Shown here: positions 21,770 through 34,245 of the stretch, piece after piece
How positions within the stretch are numbered: position 1 is the first letter of the stretch
Layout: each line of letters opens with the position of its first letter
Source of the DNA: Limnephilus marmoratus
Lineage: Eukaryota; Arthropoda; Insecta; Trichoptera; Limnephilidae
NCBI GenBank assembly: GCA_917880885.1
Contig: OU862923.1
Span: forward strand, 29,031,770 to 29,095,769
Direction of reading: 5' to 3'
Length of the DNA stretch: 64,000 nucleotides
Notes under the pieces: model-generated
Databases searched by the model: none
What the model was told of the DNA's origin: nothing
What the model saw: the letters and a program-made list of their open reading frames with translations, nothing else
Position numbers and translations under genes: made by a program

Positions 21770-22870
21770 ATATTTTTTACGAATTTCTTTTGTGTAAATA
21801 TTTTTAGTACTTACATACCATAATATTTTTTTTTTAACTTTAAATTATTTTAATAATAAATAAATTCTGTATTCAAAATGTGTATTTCTTTTGCTTACAA
21901 TAAAAGCATACATCTTTGTATTTCTCAACTTGCGATGGTTAAATTTAAAAAGCTTTCAAATTATTAATATATGTACTTTGATTTTGTAATTTATTTCCAA
22001 ATTATTTATTGTATAGTGAAAATGTTTTTACAAAAATTGTCAATGTGTTTATAAGATTAACAAATTAAAATAATCCCTGGTTTAAACGAAGTATCCTATC
22101 TATCCCTGGGGAGCAAGTTCCTCACCTCACCCCCCCCCCCCCCCCCTTCCGTCCATCTCAGATGCGGTAGGAATTTTAATGCAAATAGTTCGCGGAAGTT
22201 GGAACAGGCTTGAGGCGAATTTCGGATAGATCCCCCCTAGATTTCTACCTACCAACTAGACTCCTAACCTCCTAGCACTCCTGTTTTCCTAGTAGGTAGA
22301 TACTCCTATTCTTCAAGCGCTCCTGTGTTCCTTGTATTTCTATGTTCCTAGCGCTTCTTGCGAGCAACAACTTCACAGTGTGTCAAGATATAGAAGACAA
22401 AAAATTGAAGGCGAGTTTTAAAAGGCAAAACTAAGAAAAAAATATTTCACTATAACCACTGCACCGGCAGCGCAACTTAAAACTTTTTTTTATTTAAATT
22501 TTAGATATTTTGGTTGAATATTTTCCGCCCACATTAAAACAATCATACCTTTAGAATTTTATTATGGAGGCGTACAAAATTATTATAGTTCTATACAGTC
22601 AATGAATTCATCTATCTTTTGTCGATTATCACATACTTGTAGGATTTATAAAAAAATATATAAAATCGTAAACTTCTACTTAATTACTTACAAACAAGGG
22701 AAAATTTGCCAAAATTCGCAGCAAAGCAATCCGAGGTATTTTAAATAGTGCCACATTGTGGCAAAAGGCGCTCTAGTGGTTAAAAAAGTGTTAGCGCTTA
22801 TCGATTTCGTTTAATTGGGACACAACAGGTCCAAACATTTTGTCTCTAATAAGCGGCTTTTTTATTTTTA
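21770..22870. other. Intergenic stretch with a C homopolymer
   Basis: No coding similarity. A run of about 18 C residues lies at 22129-22146. The rest is AT-rich and without clear repeats. Confidence 0.5.
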
Positions 22871-22871
22871 T

Positions 22872-23231
22872 ATAAGCATACCGTACGAGTGTCCCAACTG
22901 CTCCCCTCTGAAGCCAGTGAGATTACGGCACCCCCATTGGGGTATGTTGTGAGGCTGAAAGTAGAGGAGAGGGGAAGGAGATGGGGTATTCAGATCTGAT
23001 CACCAAACACGGCTAAAGCCATTTCAAGCAACGTTTCAATTCTGAATGGTGGTCTTACACCAAGGCGATACTGTGACTGAGGGTAGCTTCCACTCTGGCA
23101 CGTGCCACAAATACACTTTATATTATTTTTATTTAATGAATTGTGAAATAACACAAATTAATCAAATAACATTTATTTGCGCACGCCGGGTTTGAACCCG
23201 CGACCTTCGGATTGTAAGTCGTGAGTCTTAC
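22872..23231 (-). mobile_element. tRNA-derived SINE (family 52574), nearly complete
   Basis: Read on the minus strand it starts in a tRNA-like head with the B box GGGTTCAAACCCGGC (near 23190), continues through AAATAAATG and TGTTATTTCACAATTC, then the conserved body (GATACT..., CCACCATTCAGAATTGAAAC, CATACCCCAATGGGG, CAGAGGGGAGCAGTTGGGAC). The body matches 52574-52990 and 45905-46817. The head is interrupted at 23231, where a LINE tail abuts. Confidence 0.75.
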
Positions 23232-23303
23232 AGCGCCCTTGAGGTGATTTTTCACAAAAACGGCGCTTTATAAATTATCCAATTATTATTATTATTATTA
23301 TTA
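23230..23303 (+). mobile_element. LINE 3' end with (ATT)n tail
   Basis: The stem word CAGCGCCCTTGAGGTGA is followed by TTTTTCACAAAAACGGCGCT, then TATAAATTATCC and eight ATT units. The same word in inverse occurs at 49493-49560, so it is the extreme 3' end of a distinct LINE group. Confidence 0.6.
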
Positions 23304-23480
23304 CCCCTCGACTACAAAATCCTGCCTAAAATGTCCTAAAAAAGCGAAATTTTAGGTAGGCAAAAAATGTTTTAATGAGCTTTCGTACGAGTATATATAT
23401 GTAACATTCATTCGCGTTCTCTTGAGTGCGTTTTTAATTTTTGAAAAACATATTTAATCAGAGAAAAATACCATCTATAG

Positions 23481-23989
23481 CAGGACTTCCTAACCAGGGG
23501 GGCACGTCCCCCTAGGGGGGCTAGAGAAATATCAGGGGGGGGGCGTAATAGGTTTTAACCAAAGCTCTAACCCAGAATCGACCAACTGGTACAAACCATG
23601 CAAGCTCAAGTATCTCATTACTTTCAAAGTTTTTATTTATTTGTTCCAAAATTACTTTGAAAGTTGTCAGACATTATCTAATTATAAAAATATAATTTAA
23701 ATAAATAAAAAAAAAAATAATAATAGAATAATATGTATAATTAAAAGAAAACTAAGAAATGTAAATGTAAAGGCAATTAATGATTAAAAGTGTACCTACT
23801 CTTCTATTAAAGGTCCATAATAAATAAATAAATTGTGTCTGCATTGTACCTATTTGAATTTCAAATAAATAATGTAGTTAATATGAAAAAAAACGTGCTT
23901 CTTATTTTTGTTGAAACTTAATTAAGGGGGCATGAACATTTTTTTTTTGGTTCGGGGAGGCTCGGCGAAATAAAGGTTGGGAAACCCTG
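23481..23989. mobile_element. hAT MITE, copy B, 8-bp TSD
   Basis: Ends CAGGACTTCCTAACCAGGG and GGTTGGGAAACCCTG, with perfect duplications ATCTATAG at 23473-23480 and 23990-23997. It is 509 bp long, the uninterrupted form of the element at 19172. It contains a GGGGGGG-rich stretch near 23515-23545. Confidence 0.9.
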
Positions 23990-23997
23990 ATCTATAG

Positions 23998-24384
23998 GGA
24001 GGTGCCATATTAGCACATAATATGATAAAATAAATACTACCTATGAACAAATGAATTCACCAAAGCAAACAATTACGTATTATGACAGTAACCCATACCA
24101 CAAGATGACTCCGTACACGCGCGGCAGTGAACGTGAACTGAATGAACAGAGAACTGAATAACTTTACGTTGACGAATTAATGTCGGAGGATGGCGAGAGT
24201 GACTATCGATGACTACGCGGTGCATCTCGTTTTAATGCCCTTTTTAACTAAATCCGTTTACTGAGACACGTTTTGCATCACCTTCAAATTAGAATCTGTC
24301 CCAATTAAACGGAATGGTGTCCTAGATCGCCGAAGTAAATTAGCATTAGTTTCTTCATTTGGTTTCTTTTCCTTGGGTTTTAGC
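23998..24384. other. Intergenic stretch without recognised features
   Basis: Nothing recognised; no inverted or tandem repeat stands out. Confidence 0.4.
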
Positions 24385-25040
24385 CCAATTTATTTATTTA
24401 TTATTTAAACGCCCGTACATAGGGCTATTACATACATAATACAGGTGTATCGAACATTTACAAACATTATATATATATATATAATAACATACAGTACATA
24501 CATACGATGCATATTAGTACAACAAATATTTATCATTTTACAAACATATCAGTTACATAAATAACTAGTTATTTTTGCTTTGATGCAAGACGGTGAGGTT
24601 TTGAAAAATATCGAAAAGGTCTGTATGTATACGTATTGGCAGTTCGGTGAAAACGCACTAGCGGTGAATGATAGGAATAGTTAGTGCTATGATTGTCACT
24701 GTGGAAAAGGTGGTGGAGTCGAGTTGGTTTAACAGGGACACGAATATTTATAACACTTAACATTTGAGGGCAGTCTATGAGATTGTTCAGTAATTTAAAA
24801 AGTATAAGAATGTCAATAATAGTACGCCGGGTAGAAAGTAGTGGTAGGTTTAGATCAGACATTAATGCATTGTAGCGGATTTCAATTACAGGCTGTCTCA
24901 ATTTGAATTGAACGTATCGAAGAAATTTTCTTTGTACTCTCTCCAAACGGTGTAAGTTACAGGTATAAATCGGAGACCATACAGGAGATGCATATTCCAG
25001 CTGCGATCTTACAAGAGAGCAGTAAAGTAGCTTAATTGAC
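24385..25040 (-). pseudogene. LINE ORF2 C-terminal fragment with tail
   Basis: On the minus strand the coding part (about 25040-24569) reads LVRSQLEYASPVWSPIY, RLERVQRKFLRYVQFKL and LLSTRRTIIDILILFKLLN. This is the same C-terminal ORF2 region as at 2880 and 20363. The 3' UTR ends in the hairpin GCCCTATGTACGGGC and an AATAAATAAATAAA tail (plus-strand 24386-24402). The rest of the element is missing. Confidence 0.8.
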
Positions 25041-26049
25041 TCAATGTAGCCTGTTTAAATTGACTCAAATTAACCTGTTTACCAATTAAGCGGAATCGAC
25101 TGAAATTAGTTCTGAAAGTAGTAGTATTTCCTAAAAATAGATGATTCTACATATTATTTTTAACATCAATAATAATTGAAAATAACTTCCAAAAATTATA
25201 TATTATTTATATTAAATATTTCCTAAAGGGAGATCATTCTACATCATATTTTCTTGAAATTCAATATTCGAACTTTTGATTATTTTTTAACACTTCTAGC
25301 GAGATAATTTGCATTGAAAAGTTTACCAATTTTTTTTTTTTAATCAAAATCAAATAAGCCATTTATTACAATAATCTGTCGCGAGCCCGCGCCGGTGGGC
25401 CCAAAACAAAATCTTTGTTATTTTTTCATGCAATTTTAACCCTTATGTATAAATAAACTGTATGAAGGACAAGATCAGAATCGCTTGCGCCAATATCAAT
25501 CTATTACCTAGGTACCATTTGAGTATTGTAGTTACTCTGCATTATTTTTAAAGCATTTTATGTGAAATTTGCTGGCATTTTTTCTAAATACCACCCAACG
25601 TTCAACGGGTTAAACCAAAATAAAAATACATAATAAAAATTTAAGAAAAAATGAGTTATGACTTTTTCTCATCCATTCAAACTGTCAGATAAGAAGTCAA
25701 ACATCACCTGACATTTGGATCTACCATAATCTGTATTTTAAAATTGGCGTTACTTGGTGTTGCCATGGTAATGCTAAATTTTATTAAACTAGTTTAGGTA
25801 CTTCTGGTGCATCTAGCTATAACTGAAACACTGACTTATTTGCTACTTGCTTGTATACATTTAGTTTCTTGTACGCCGGTTCAACGTTGATATTATAATA
25901 AAGCTGGCCAAGCCTAGTCTAAGGCCGTTTTAACCATAAAAATGCCGTGGTAATAAGCAAAGTTTCCCACCTTAGTTATAATTACAATGCATTTTTAAGT
26001 TAGGGAGTAAAAAATATATTATGTACTTTGACACTATTTGCAGTTCCTG
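25041..26049. other. Intergenic stretch without recognised features
   Basis: AT-rich; a short GC-rich word (GCGAGCCCGCGCCGGTGGGC) stands out at 25381-25400. No coding similarity was recognised. Confidence 0.4.
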
Positions 26050-26108
26050 TAGCCTCCCCACTCTTGTCTACTTTAGTTTTCACTTCTACCGTGTGTGAAT
26101 TGCACACA
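26050..26108 (-). mobile_element. GAAGTGAAA-TIR element fragment
   Basis: TAGCCTCCCCACTCTTGTCT and TTTTCACTTCTACCGTGTG are the left end of the short-form family in inverse. Only about 60 bp remain. Confidence 0.65.
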
Positions 26109-27082
26109 TATTTTTTAAAATTATTTTAATTTGCACCCAAATTTCAAGCGTTATTTCTTTATTTTTTTAATTAAATAAAATATGCAGCGAAGTTGCACTC
26201 ACATGAGTTAAAAAAATCATTAAGGGATCACCAATCGGTACTTTTGAAAAGCTAAACCCAACCCAACCCAATATGCAGACACAATATATGAAGAAAAATT
26301 TTACAAAAAATTTCACAGAAGCAACATACAGACACAACATATGAAGAATCACTTTACAAATATTTCACAGAAACATGTCTTATAAGATTTTATAAATTAT
26401 TATAACTTATGTACTGTTGGTATCAAAAAGATAAAATAAAGTGTCCTCCATGATGTACTATAGAAATGCATAAAAAAACAAAATCAGGAAAATACAATAA
26501 AAGGTACGGGCTCAAAAGTATACAGACCTAATACAAGATGTTTACATACAAAATACATGACAAGATTTAAAAAAGATATAAACTGCGCCCCTCATATCGG
26601 GATGTACAAAACGAAACGTTAAAAATGTAAATACCTAATCATTATTTTTATCCATCAAGTACATCATTCCAAAAGCAAGGGTCTGTTTAAATTGATTTAC
26701 CTGTACACTTCTTAAAATTACTGGTCAAACTACCACCTGAAGGATGAAAATCATTTATATTCGTCAGATAATACGTATGTCACGAGTGTTGTCAGGGCTA
26801 AAAAATCATTGTTCACCCTTCATACCCCGAATATTATTTATTTTCGTGAAAACATTTCTCGAGCTTTCAGCGATAACCTAAACAATCGCTTTGTCTCGAG
26901 TCTCGAGTGGGGCTGTCACAACTTTGTCCCTAAGGCCTGGGGGCTCTCGTGGATAGGTACTGGAATACGTTTTCCGCGATAAAAATACCCGCTGCGAGAA
27001 AAACTAAGTAAGTATTTCTAAAATCCATATCTTTGAGCTGAAACAAACTTGTCTCAAAATATATGTTTTAAGCAGTTCAATA
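26109..27082. other. Intergenic stretch with a local duplication
   Basis: AACATATGAAGAA-type words are repeated around 26283-26380 (ACACAATATATGAAGAAAAA / ACACAACATATGAAGAATCA, about 50 bp apart), a small tandem duplication. Otherwise nothing recognised. Confidence 0.45.
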
Positions 27083-28556
27083 TATATTTATTTATTGATC
27101 AACGCCCTTTATCGGGGCTTTTTCATATGAATGGTAAGAAATGTACAGTATTTATTGTACATAACTGAACTTCCTCAGTAACAATATTTTATATTTGTTT
27201 AAAGATAAATTGGAGACGTCCAAACTGACTTGATATAATTGTTTCCCTCCATTAGTATTCTGGGCAAAGAAGAATACATATGGTAGTTAGTCCCAGAATT
27301 TCTGCACTGAAATAAATTCTGACCTCTAGTATTACATAGTGGTCTCCAGAACCTTATCAATTCAAGCAATACCGGACTATCAACTAAATCATTTAGAATT
27401 TTATATAGAAATACCAAGTCAGTGAAAATTCTTCGGTCTGACAATTTGAGCATATTCACATATTATTTAACAGAGTGTTGCGGTTTAATAGAGATATTGA
27501 AATAAGTAGATGTGCTATCTGCAGTTTTTACTATGTGGGACTGCGCTTCCGGGTGTCGCCGATATTGTTTACCAATTAACAAATAAACTAAATGAACGAA
27601 TAATTAACGAATAAACCAAACGAACGTTAAACTGAATGAACGAATTCTTTCCGTATTCAAACTATATTGTTAACCAATACTAATGCACATCTTCAAAAAA
27701 TGAACTTTTCGTATGCAGACTACTCTAATTAGGGCGTAGTCCACCGACAGTTGCGCGGACACCATAGCATATCTCGTTTGTATTTGAATATCTTTGCTGT
27801 TTAACATAATTGCTGGAATACCCATTTTAAAATTTGAAAAGGTAAGAATTTGTTTTGTATTATTTCAACAGCTTGTACATGTATGGGTACATGTTGTACA
27901 TAATGTGGGTTCCAGACGGGAGAATTGTACTCAAGTTTACTTCTTACATAGGCAAAATATAATAGTTTAACACACTTTATATTGTTAAAATTTCTAGTTA
28001 GCCTAGTTATAAATCCCAACATTTTCAGCCCTTATTACAGATTTCTGCTATGTGGTTAACAAATGAAAGATTTGATTGAAAAGTGATGCCCAAGTCTTTT
28101 GTGTTAATGTCTCAAGATAATGTGGGTTCCAGACGGGAGAATTGTACTCAAGTTTACTTCTTATATGGCAAAATATAACAGTTTAATACACTTTATATTG
28201 TTAAAATTTCTAGTTAGCCTAGTTATAAATCCCAACATTTTTAAGCCCTTATTACAGATTTCAGCTATGTGGTTAACAAATGAAAGATTTGATTGAAAAG
28301 TGACGCCCAAGTCTTTAATTTGTGTTAATGTCTCAAGAGCATTGTTATCAATGTAGTAATTAAAGATCACTGGATGTTTTATTCCAGAAAATCTAACTAT
28401 TTGACATTTTGAGATATTTAAGTAAAGTCTATTTTCATTACACCAAATTAACAATTTATTGAAGAATGTTGCAATTGTAAATATTTTGAATAATTTTAAA
28501 AGTTTTGAGATCATCAGCAAAACGTAAGATATAAAGGTAACTAACCATCTTGCCAC
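27083..28556 (-). pseudogene. LINE ORF2 C-terminal half with internal tandem duplication
   Basis: Minus-strand coding: LLKLFKIFTIATFFNKLLIW, CNENRLYLNISKCQIVRFSG and LTQIKDLGVTFQSNLSFVNH (28556-28161), then MLGFITRLTRNFNNIKC and LEYNSPVWNPHYVQH (28022-27801), then MLKLSDRRIFTDLVFLYKIL (27459-27199). These follow in the order expected after the RT active site of a Jockey/I/CR1-like LINE. The segment 27901-28117 is repeated at 28118-28337, so residues from the thumb are duplicated. The tail is GCCCCGATAAAGGGCG then (AATA)n at 27083-27105. Confidence 0.8.
27901..28337. repeat. Direct tandem duplication, period 217-220 bp
   Basis: TAATGTGGGTTCCAGACGGG begins at 27901 and again at 28118; each copy runs to GTTAATGTCTCAAG. 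The copies differ by scattered substitutions and small indels. It lies in a dead LINE, so it is a post-insertion rearrangement. Confidence 0.9.
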
Positions 28557-28640
28557 GTCTCATGGGTAAACAAGAGGATGGACCGCCACACATCTCTGTC
28601 TTAGCTCACACTCCTTAACTTTAATATTCTTCTTATTATT
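28557..28640. repeat. Fragment of the repeat at 56976
   Basis: GAGGATGGACCGCCA, CTTAGCTCACACTCCTTA and CTTATTATTCTGACC match the longer dispersed repeat at 56976-57190. Confidence 0.45.
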
Positions 28641-28696
28641 CTGACCATGGAACTAAGATTGAATTCTGACCCTCTAAACAAGAGGTATCACAAATT

Positions 28697-29136
28697 CACA
28701 ACATTAGCTCAACCAAAAGGAGCCTTCAAAAGTGAGGTCATAATTAAAGCGGCCAATGCGCGCACTTGGACCGTTGTACACAACACCTCGGTTAGAAAAA
28801 CAGTGAACTTAATAGATTGTAATATTCAAAAAAACAATGTCAAAATGTTAAAAAATCACCGCAGAACACTACCACATGTAAAACTTTCGTTGCTTTTTGC
28901 AACGATTATGTTTTGTCTTCCGACGGATTTATTAAAATGTTGTTTTATCTGTACAAAAGACAGCTTGACAGAGCGAAAGCTTCTTAGGTAGGTACTGTAC
29001 GCAGATAAGGTTTCATTTTATCTCATTCTCTCGCAGGCTAAATTCGATAGATGTATGTGTTTGCCTCTTTTTAGTGTCGCTCGTTTCCGTTTCATTGGGT
29101 TTCAAATCACAACGGTGAAAAAGAAATTTTCACTTC
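28697..29136 (+). mobile_element. GAAGTGAAA-TIR element, rearranged
   Basis: Left part CTCAACCAAAAGGAGCCTTC and AAGCGGCCAATGCGCGCA is shared with 32065-32120. The right part (GGTAGGTACTGTACG, TCTCATTCTCTCGCAGGCTA, TTTTCACTTC) is shared with 61475-61609. About 230 bp of unmatched sequence lie between. Modules of the short and long forms are thus combined in one copy. Confidence 0.5.
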
Positions 29137-30564
29137 AAAAAAACAATTTTGAGAATAGTTGTGTGGACCATTGATCTCTTGGGTTTAGAATTATTTATGT
29201 GATGAGGTAAAGTCTCAGCTGCAGCATATCCAATTTTCAGAATTCAGATGAAGCCATACTAAATATTGCAAAATCATACAAAATCATATGTTTTTGTTTG
29301 GAAAATTTGATTGCTTAGAAGTATTATAGATGCTTCAATTAAATACTGCGTGAAGAACATACCTTGGCCCACTAAAAATATCGGTCAGTTTATTTAAGTC
29401 TTTTAATAAGCCTAGAAAAAAATAAAGTATAAGGTCTATAAAAAACACTTTCAAGTCCAAACCCTCCTATTTATAAACCCTTTTTCGGATATTTCAGTTC
29501 TTTTTATAACAATCGCAAAAAAAATTATGTTTACGCCCGAAGTTCACAAAATAAAATAAAATATGCATTTTCGCGTTGTTATTTTACAATACGGCCGGCA
29601 GTAGACGAATTTGTATTTTCAAAGTGAACTCTATGCCGTCCACCGAAGGGCTACATCACTTGTCACGCTCTTTTTTTATCAGTTCGCCCCCGGACGGAGC
29701 TGGGAACGGACGTCAGGCCCCGCGTCGCTTTGTTCCGTGAAATCATTTTTAAAATTCTGTTTTATTACATTAAACAATGCGTAAAAAATAAGTTAAGGTT
29801 TTTTACAGGTCTTTACGAATACAACCTGTAAAAAAAATCTCAAAATACCTTTTCCAACTTTTCCAAAAGCTTTTTCTCAAGTATTTTTAAACTCCTCCCA
29901 TAAAAGGGCGTGAGTTCCTTGGAGTTCCTTGAATTGAAGGGGAAAGAAAGATTGTAAAATGAAAGTAGGTACCTGACTCTTCAGATCTGGTTACTCGTTC
30001 TTTCCGGACATAAAATAACTGTATTTGAGGGTAGTATCAGCTATTCATCGTCAAAACTTTGGAGTGAAATACCACTGTCTGTTCGAATACCGAGATAGTT
30101 GCAGTGCTTCAAGAAGCGCTGCGCGAATGGTTGCTGACTGCACAGTCAACCGCACAACATCAAAATTGATAGAATTTACAATGAAAGGAATGCCTACTTG
30201 TGTTTGTACTATCAATTATAATTTTTCATTTTTAATATTATTTCCTTTAATTTGAATTTAATTTTTTTCATTATAAGTATTTATATTATATTAGAGGCAC
30301 TGCTGACAACCAATTGCATTCCAGGAGAAATCATGTATGTATAGCTGAGCAGTGATCCATTATTGTCAATAGGATCAATGTTATAAAAATATTAAAATAT
30401 GTAAAAATCTACTGACAAAATGGTTTTTATTGTTGTTATCGCCATATAAATACATCTATATTAAAAGATTTTTGGTTCTGAATAGTAGTCACAAACCAGG
30501 GTGGCAGTGAGTGTATTTTTGCAAATTACATATTATGCCCATTTGTTCAAATTTATTTAGAATA
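29137..30564. other. Intergenic stretch without recognised features
   Basis: No recognised coding or repeat. A slightly GC-rich patch at 29590-29740 has no ORF with a known motif. Confidence 0.4.
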
Positions 30565-30980
30565 AAGCGTCGATGATACAGGGCGGGTTTACGAGCTACT
30601 ATCTACTAAGTTTAAAAGCGGGTAAATCGGCGAGTGAGATTGTCATGATGACACACAAAACTGTCCACTCGCTCAGAAGCGTAGGGAACTGAGGTCGCTA
30701 CTAGCGCCAGTAACAAGAATAACGACGCCTGCGTGAACTAATTCTTCAGATATTTGACAGTCAAAATCAGCTGTTTATCGGAAGCCAGGTTGGAAACATA
30801 AATAAATCAATCACGAGCAAGCGTGTAGGCGAGTAAATTTGACGACCTTTCAACTTTTTTTCGTAGATTGTCAACAATCTGCTGGTTAGCAAGTAACACG
30901 ATGACACTGGGCGAGTTTACTAACAGATAGTGAATTTCCCAGATAGTAGCTTGTAAACTGGCTCTGTGAAATCGACGCTT
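30565..30980. mobile_element. Long-TIR MITE, copy 1
   Basis: The ends are AAGCGTCGAT at 30565 and ATCGACGCTT ending at 30980. The inner inverted blocks GGGTTTACGAGCTACTATCT and AGATAGTAGCTTGTAAAC extend the TIR to about 40 bp. It shares TTACTAACAGATAGTGAATT and ACACACAAAACTGTC with the copy at 35615 in opposite orientation. Non-coding. No clear TSD. Confidence 0.75.
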
Positions 30981-31025
30981 AAGGAAGCACATCTGAAAAC
31001 TAGTAGGATTATTTTCTATGGAATG

Positions 31026-31640
<615 letters not shown>

Positions 31641-31845
31641 CGGACAAATAGTCCAATTAACAATATCACAATAACACGAATAGAAAAAAAAGAGAGATCA
31701 CAATGAAAGGAGATTACATATAGATGAAGAGCATTGACAAAATACATATAATATAAAAGTACATAGAGCAGATAACTATAAGTAGCTTGAGAATAAAATA
31801 AAATATAATAGGTATATGAAATAAAATTAAATTAGAGTTTCTAAT
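31641..31845 (-). mobile_element. Probable 5'-truncated LINE 3' UTR preceding the (TAAA)n array
   Basis: A-rich non-coding sequence, with the GGACTATTTGTCC stem immediately before the array when read on the minus strand. It resembles 4126-4620 in build. No ORF. Confidence 0.4.
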
Positions 31846-32223
31846 TCACACGTGAAACTAAAAAGTCGCTAGATTTGCTTTGTTTGCCTGTTTCTTTTTA
31901 AGTGGTTTGAAGATTGGATATTGATTTACAAAAACAATTTTTTTTTTTTCGTAGGATTCGAACCTCCGTCGCTGGATTTGCGACGCACTATACCGCTGCG
32001 CTATGGGGCGCGCTCGGCGAGGCGCGAATTTACGCATTATATTGCGTCGACCCGTAAAAAACAAAGCGGCCAATGAGCGCAGACCTGTTGTCGTTTCCGT
32101 TTATATCTCAACCAATAGGAGCCTCGAGCACAGTTTGATGCTTCGCAGGTGCCGTAGTACGTCATTTCCGTTTCATCAGAATTTAAAATCACTCTAACGG
32201 GGCTAAGGAAGTTTCACTCTAAA
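31846..32223 (-). mobile_element. tRNA-promoter TIR element (long form)
   Basis: Inverse orientation. The minus strand runs from GAGTGAAACTTCCTTAGCCC to AAAGTCGCGAC..GTTTCACG. The tRNA-like unit (about 31950-32010) has the A box ATAGCGCAGCGG and the B box GGTTCGAATCC. The interior holds GCGGCCAATGAGCGCA, also found at 28750. The ends are inverted GTGAAAC words. Confidence 0.75.
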
Positions 32224-33569
32224 AAACGTTAAAAGAGAATCGTGGGTCTAAATTTAAAAGCAATTAAATTTCCGGGATCTGTGGGCGCGTATTCAAATAG
32301 TTCGAAAAAAAATTGAAACTCTCGAAACATGCCAAATACCTACATTCAAACGTGTCCTTATTAAAATGATAGTCATATAACACAATGTTTTAAAACTAAA
32401 TAGTGTAAATAGATAGGTAAGTACCTAATAATCTGCAGAAATTTTTTAATCAACAAAACCACCTACAAAATTTACGTTGTAACGATGTATCTTTAACCAA
32501 CCGATATTTTATGTAATATACTCGTAGTTACCATGCATTATTTTTTCTATTTAATTCTTAGAACTCCATAAAATTTTTTAAAATTTAATTTAAATTTTTT
32601 TTAAATTAATTTTTTTTAATTTAATTTTTTTTAATTTATTTTTTTTAAATTTAATTTTTTTATATATATTTTAAATTAAATTTAATAATGTTATTTTCAA
32701 GTTCTGCAAGTATTATAGCATTTATTTTTGTTATAGCTGCTTCGGCTTACAAGTTCATTTTCAAACTGTGGTTAAACCACTTTGAGCCGATTTATTTATG
32801 CGATTTTAAGTGTCAATTTTTGAAGGTTGAAGATGAAATGAAATTTTGATTGGAATGAAATTTTTGATTGGAACGAAATTTAAAGTAACGAAAAATAAAA
32901 AAAAAATATGTACATCCTTACCTGTATAACGTGGGGGGAGTAGGAATACATAAAGTCAATCTAAAGCATCAAGAACATCGTGTGAATGTATAATTATTTA
33001 AAAACGACGACAGGAAGTTGAATGATAGTACATCGGAAAAGAATAGCTTTTCCTTTGTCGACGAAAAGGAAATTTAAATAACCGCACAAAATACAATTCA
33101 ACAGAAACAGAAAGCTTACCGAAGATAAACCTGACATACACAATTAATCTAAACGTTATATCCGATATGCAACCAAACAGTAAACATCCCTCAGCAAAAT
33201 ATCTTTGCAACTCTAAGAGGTAATTTTGTAAGCATAGTTTCATGTTTACCCCTTTTTGTGAAGTTCCACGAGTTTTAGGGGAGGTTTTAGTAGTTTCATG
33301 TTTCACCATCCCAAAGGAAAAGATAAGGGAACTCGGACGGGCCACAAAAAGGGTTGAATTTCAACTCTGAGCACCAAATAATGTTTAGTCATCGTACATC
33401 CAGTGAATGCGAACAAATTATTTCAGATATTTCTATAATGTTAAAATGATACGGCAGGTTGTTAAAATATTTAATTGCATGCAAAGATAATTTTTTAAAT
33501 ACATCTGTTTTAATTTTTTATACGAAAAACTCTCTTTTTATAACTTTTGAAGGTTATTCCCATCAATGT
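32224..33569. other. Intergenic, with an A/T low-complexity block
   Basis: 32565-32690 is nearly pure A+T (TTTAAATTTAATT words). The minus-strand frame at 32998-33345 has no recognised motif. Confidence 0.5.
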
Positions 33570-33914
33570 AATATATCATTGAAGAAAAAGATAACACTAA
33601 ACGAAAATATCGTACATACAATTCTTAGAACGATTGTTTCCTATAATATTGAAAGGTAGTAGGCCACAATATGGAAAAAAATGGTCGAAGATAATATTGT
33701 TATTTCTAAAATTTGAAATATAAGATTAACAAATATGACGGTTTGACAGAAGATGGCAATGGCGAAATTGGTAAACGGGCACGTCCCGGTTAGACGAGAG
33801 GTTCTGGGTTCGAATCCCAGTTGCGACCATCATCTTTTTCTATTTTTCTGTGTCTTGTTCCCTTTCATATTTTCGTTTAGATTATTAGTGTTATCTTTTT
33901 CTTCAATGATATAT
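33570..33914. mobile_element. Inverted-repeat unit around a tRNA-like sequence
   Basis: Left arm ATATATCATTGAAGAAAAAG then ATAACACTAAACGAAAATAT (33571-33610). The right arm (33868-33914) is the inverse with a 4-base insertion. The interior contains the tRNA-like unit near 33763-33832 followed by T5 runs. The arrangement suggests a non-autonomous element with a Pol III promoter. Confidence 0.65.
33763..33832 (+). tRNA. tRNA-like sequence (pseudogene or SINE head)
   Basis: The T arm is perfect (CTGGG-TTCGAAT-CCCAG) and gives an ideal B box. The A box region reads TGGCGAAATTGGTAAACGG. A short CGTC/GACG stem could be an anticodon stem with loop CCGGTTA. The acceptor stem does not pair cleanly (GGCAA against TTGCGACC), so a functional tRNA is unlikely. 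TTTTT follows within 15 bp. Confidence 0.5.
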
Positions 33915-34245
33915 CTGTTTTAATTTCGATTTTGTTTTCTTGATATATGCAAATCTTGGACCCACTGATATATGACCCACTGATATATGAAATCCCGACA
34001 TCCAATAGAGCTGAAACTCGGCAGATAGAATCATTGTCGATGACAATGTATCCCACAAACTTTTGGTAGCACTCACAAACACACACACTCGCGCACACAC
34101 CCTTATTTCTCTAAAATTGAATGAAATGTTGGTCATAGCGTTCGTTTCGAGGACCGCGGAGGAAAGTCAAAACTGTTTCACTACATAATGAAGATATTTT
34201 GTTTTTATGGTTTGATTTTTTTTATATTTATAGATGGGTAAAAGA

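Noticed and set aside
32998..33345. Minus-strand 115-codon frame as a host gene
   Set aside because: No motif, no repeat relation and no splice or promoter context could be recognised; chance is as likely.
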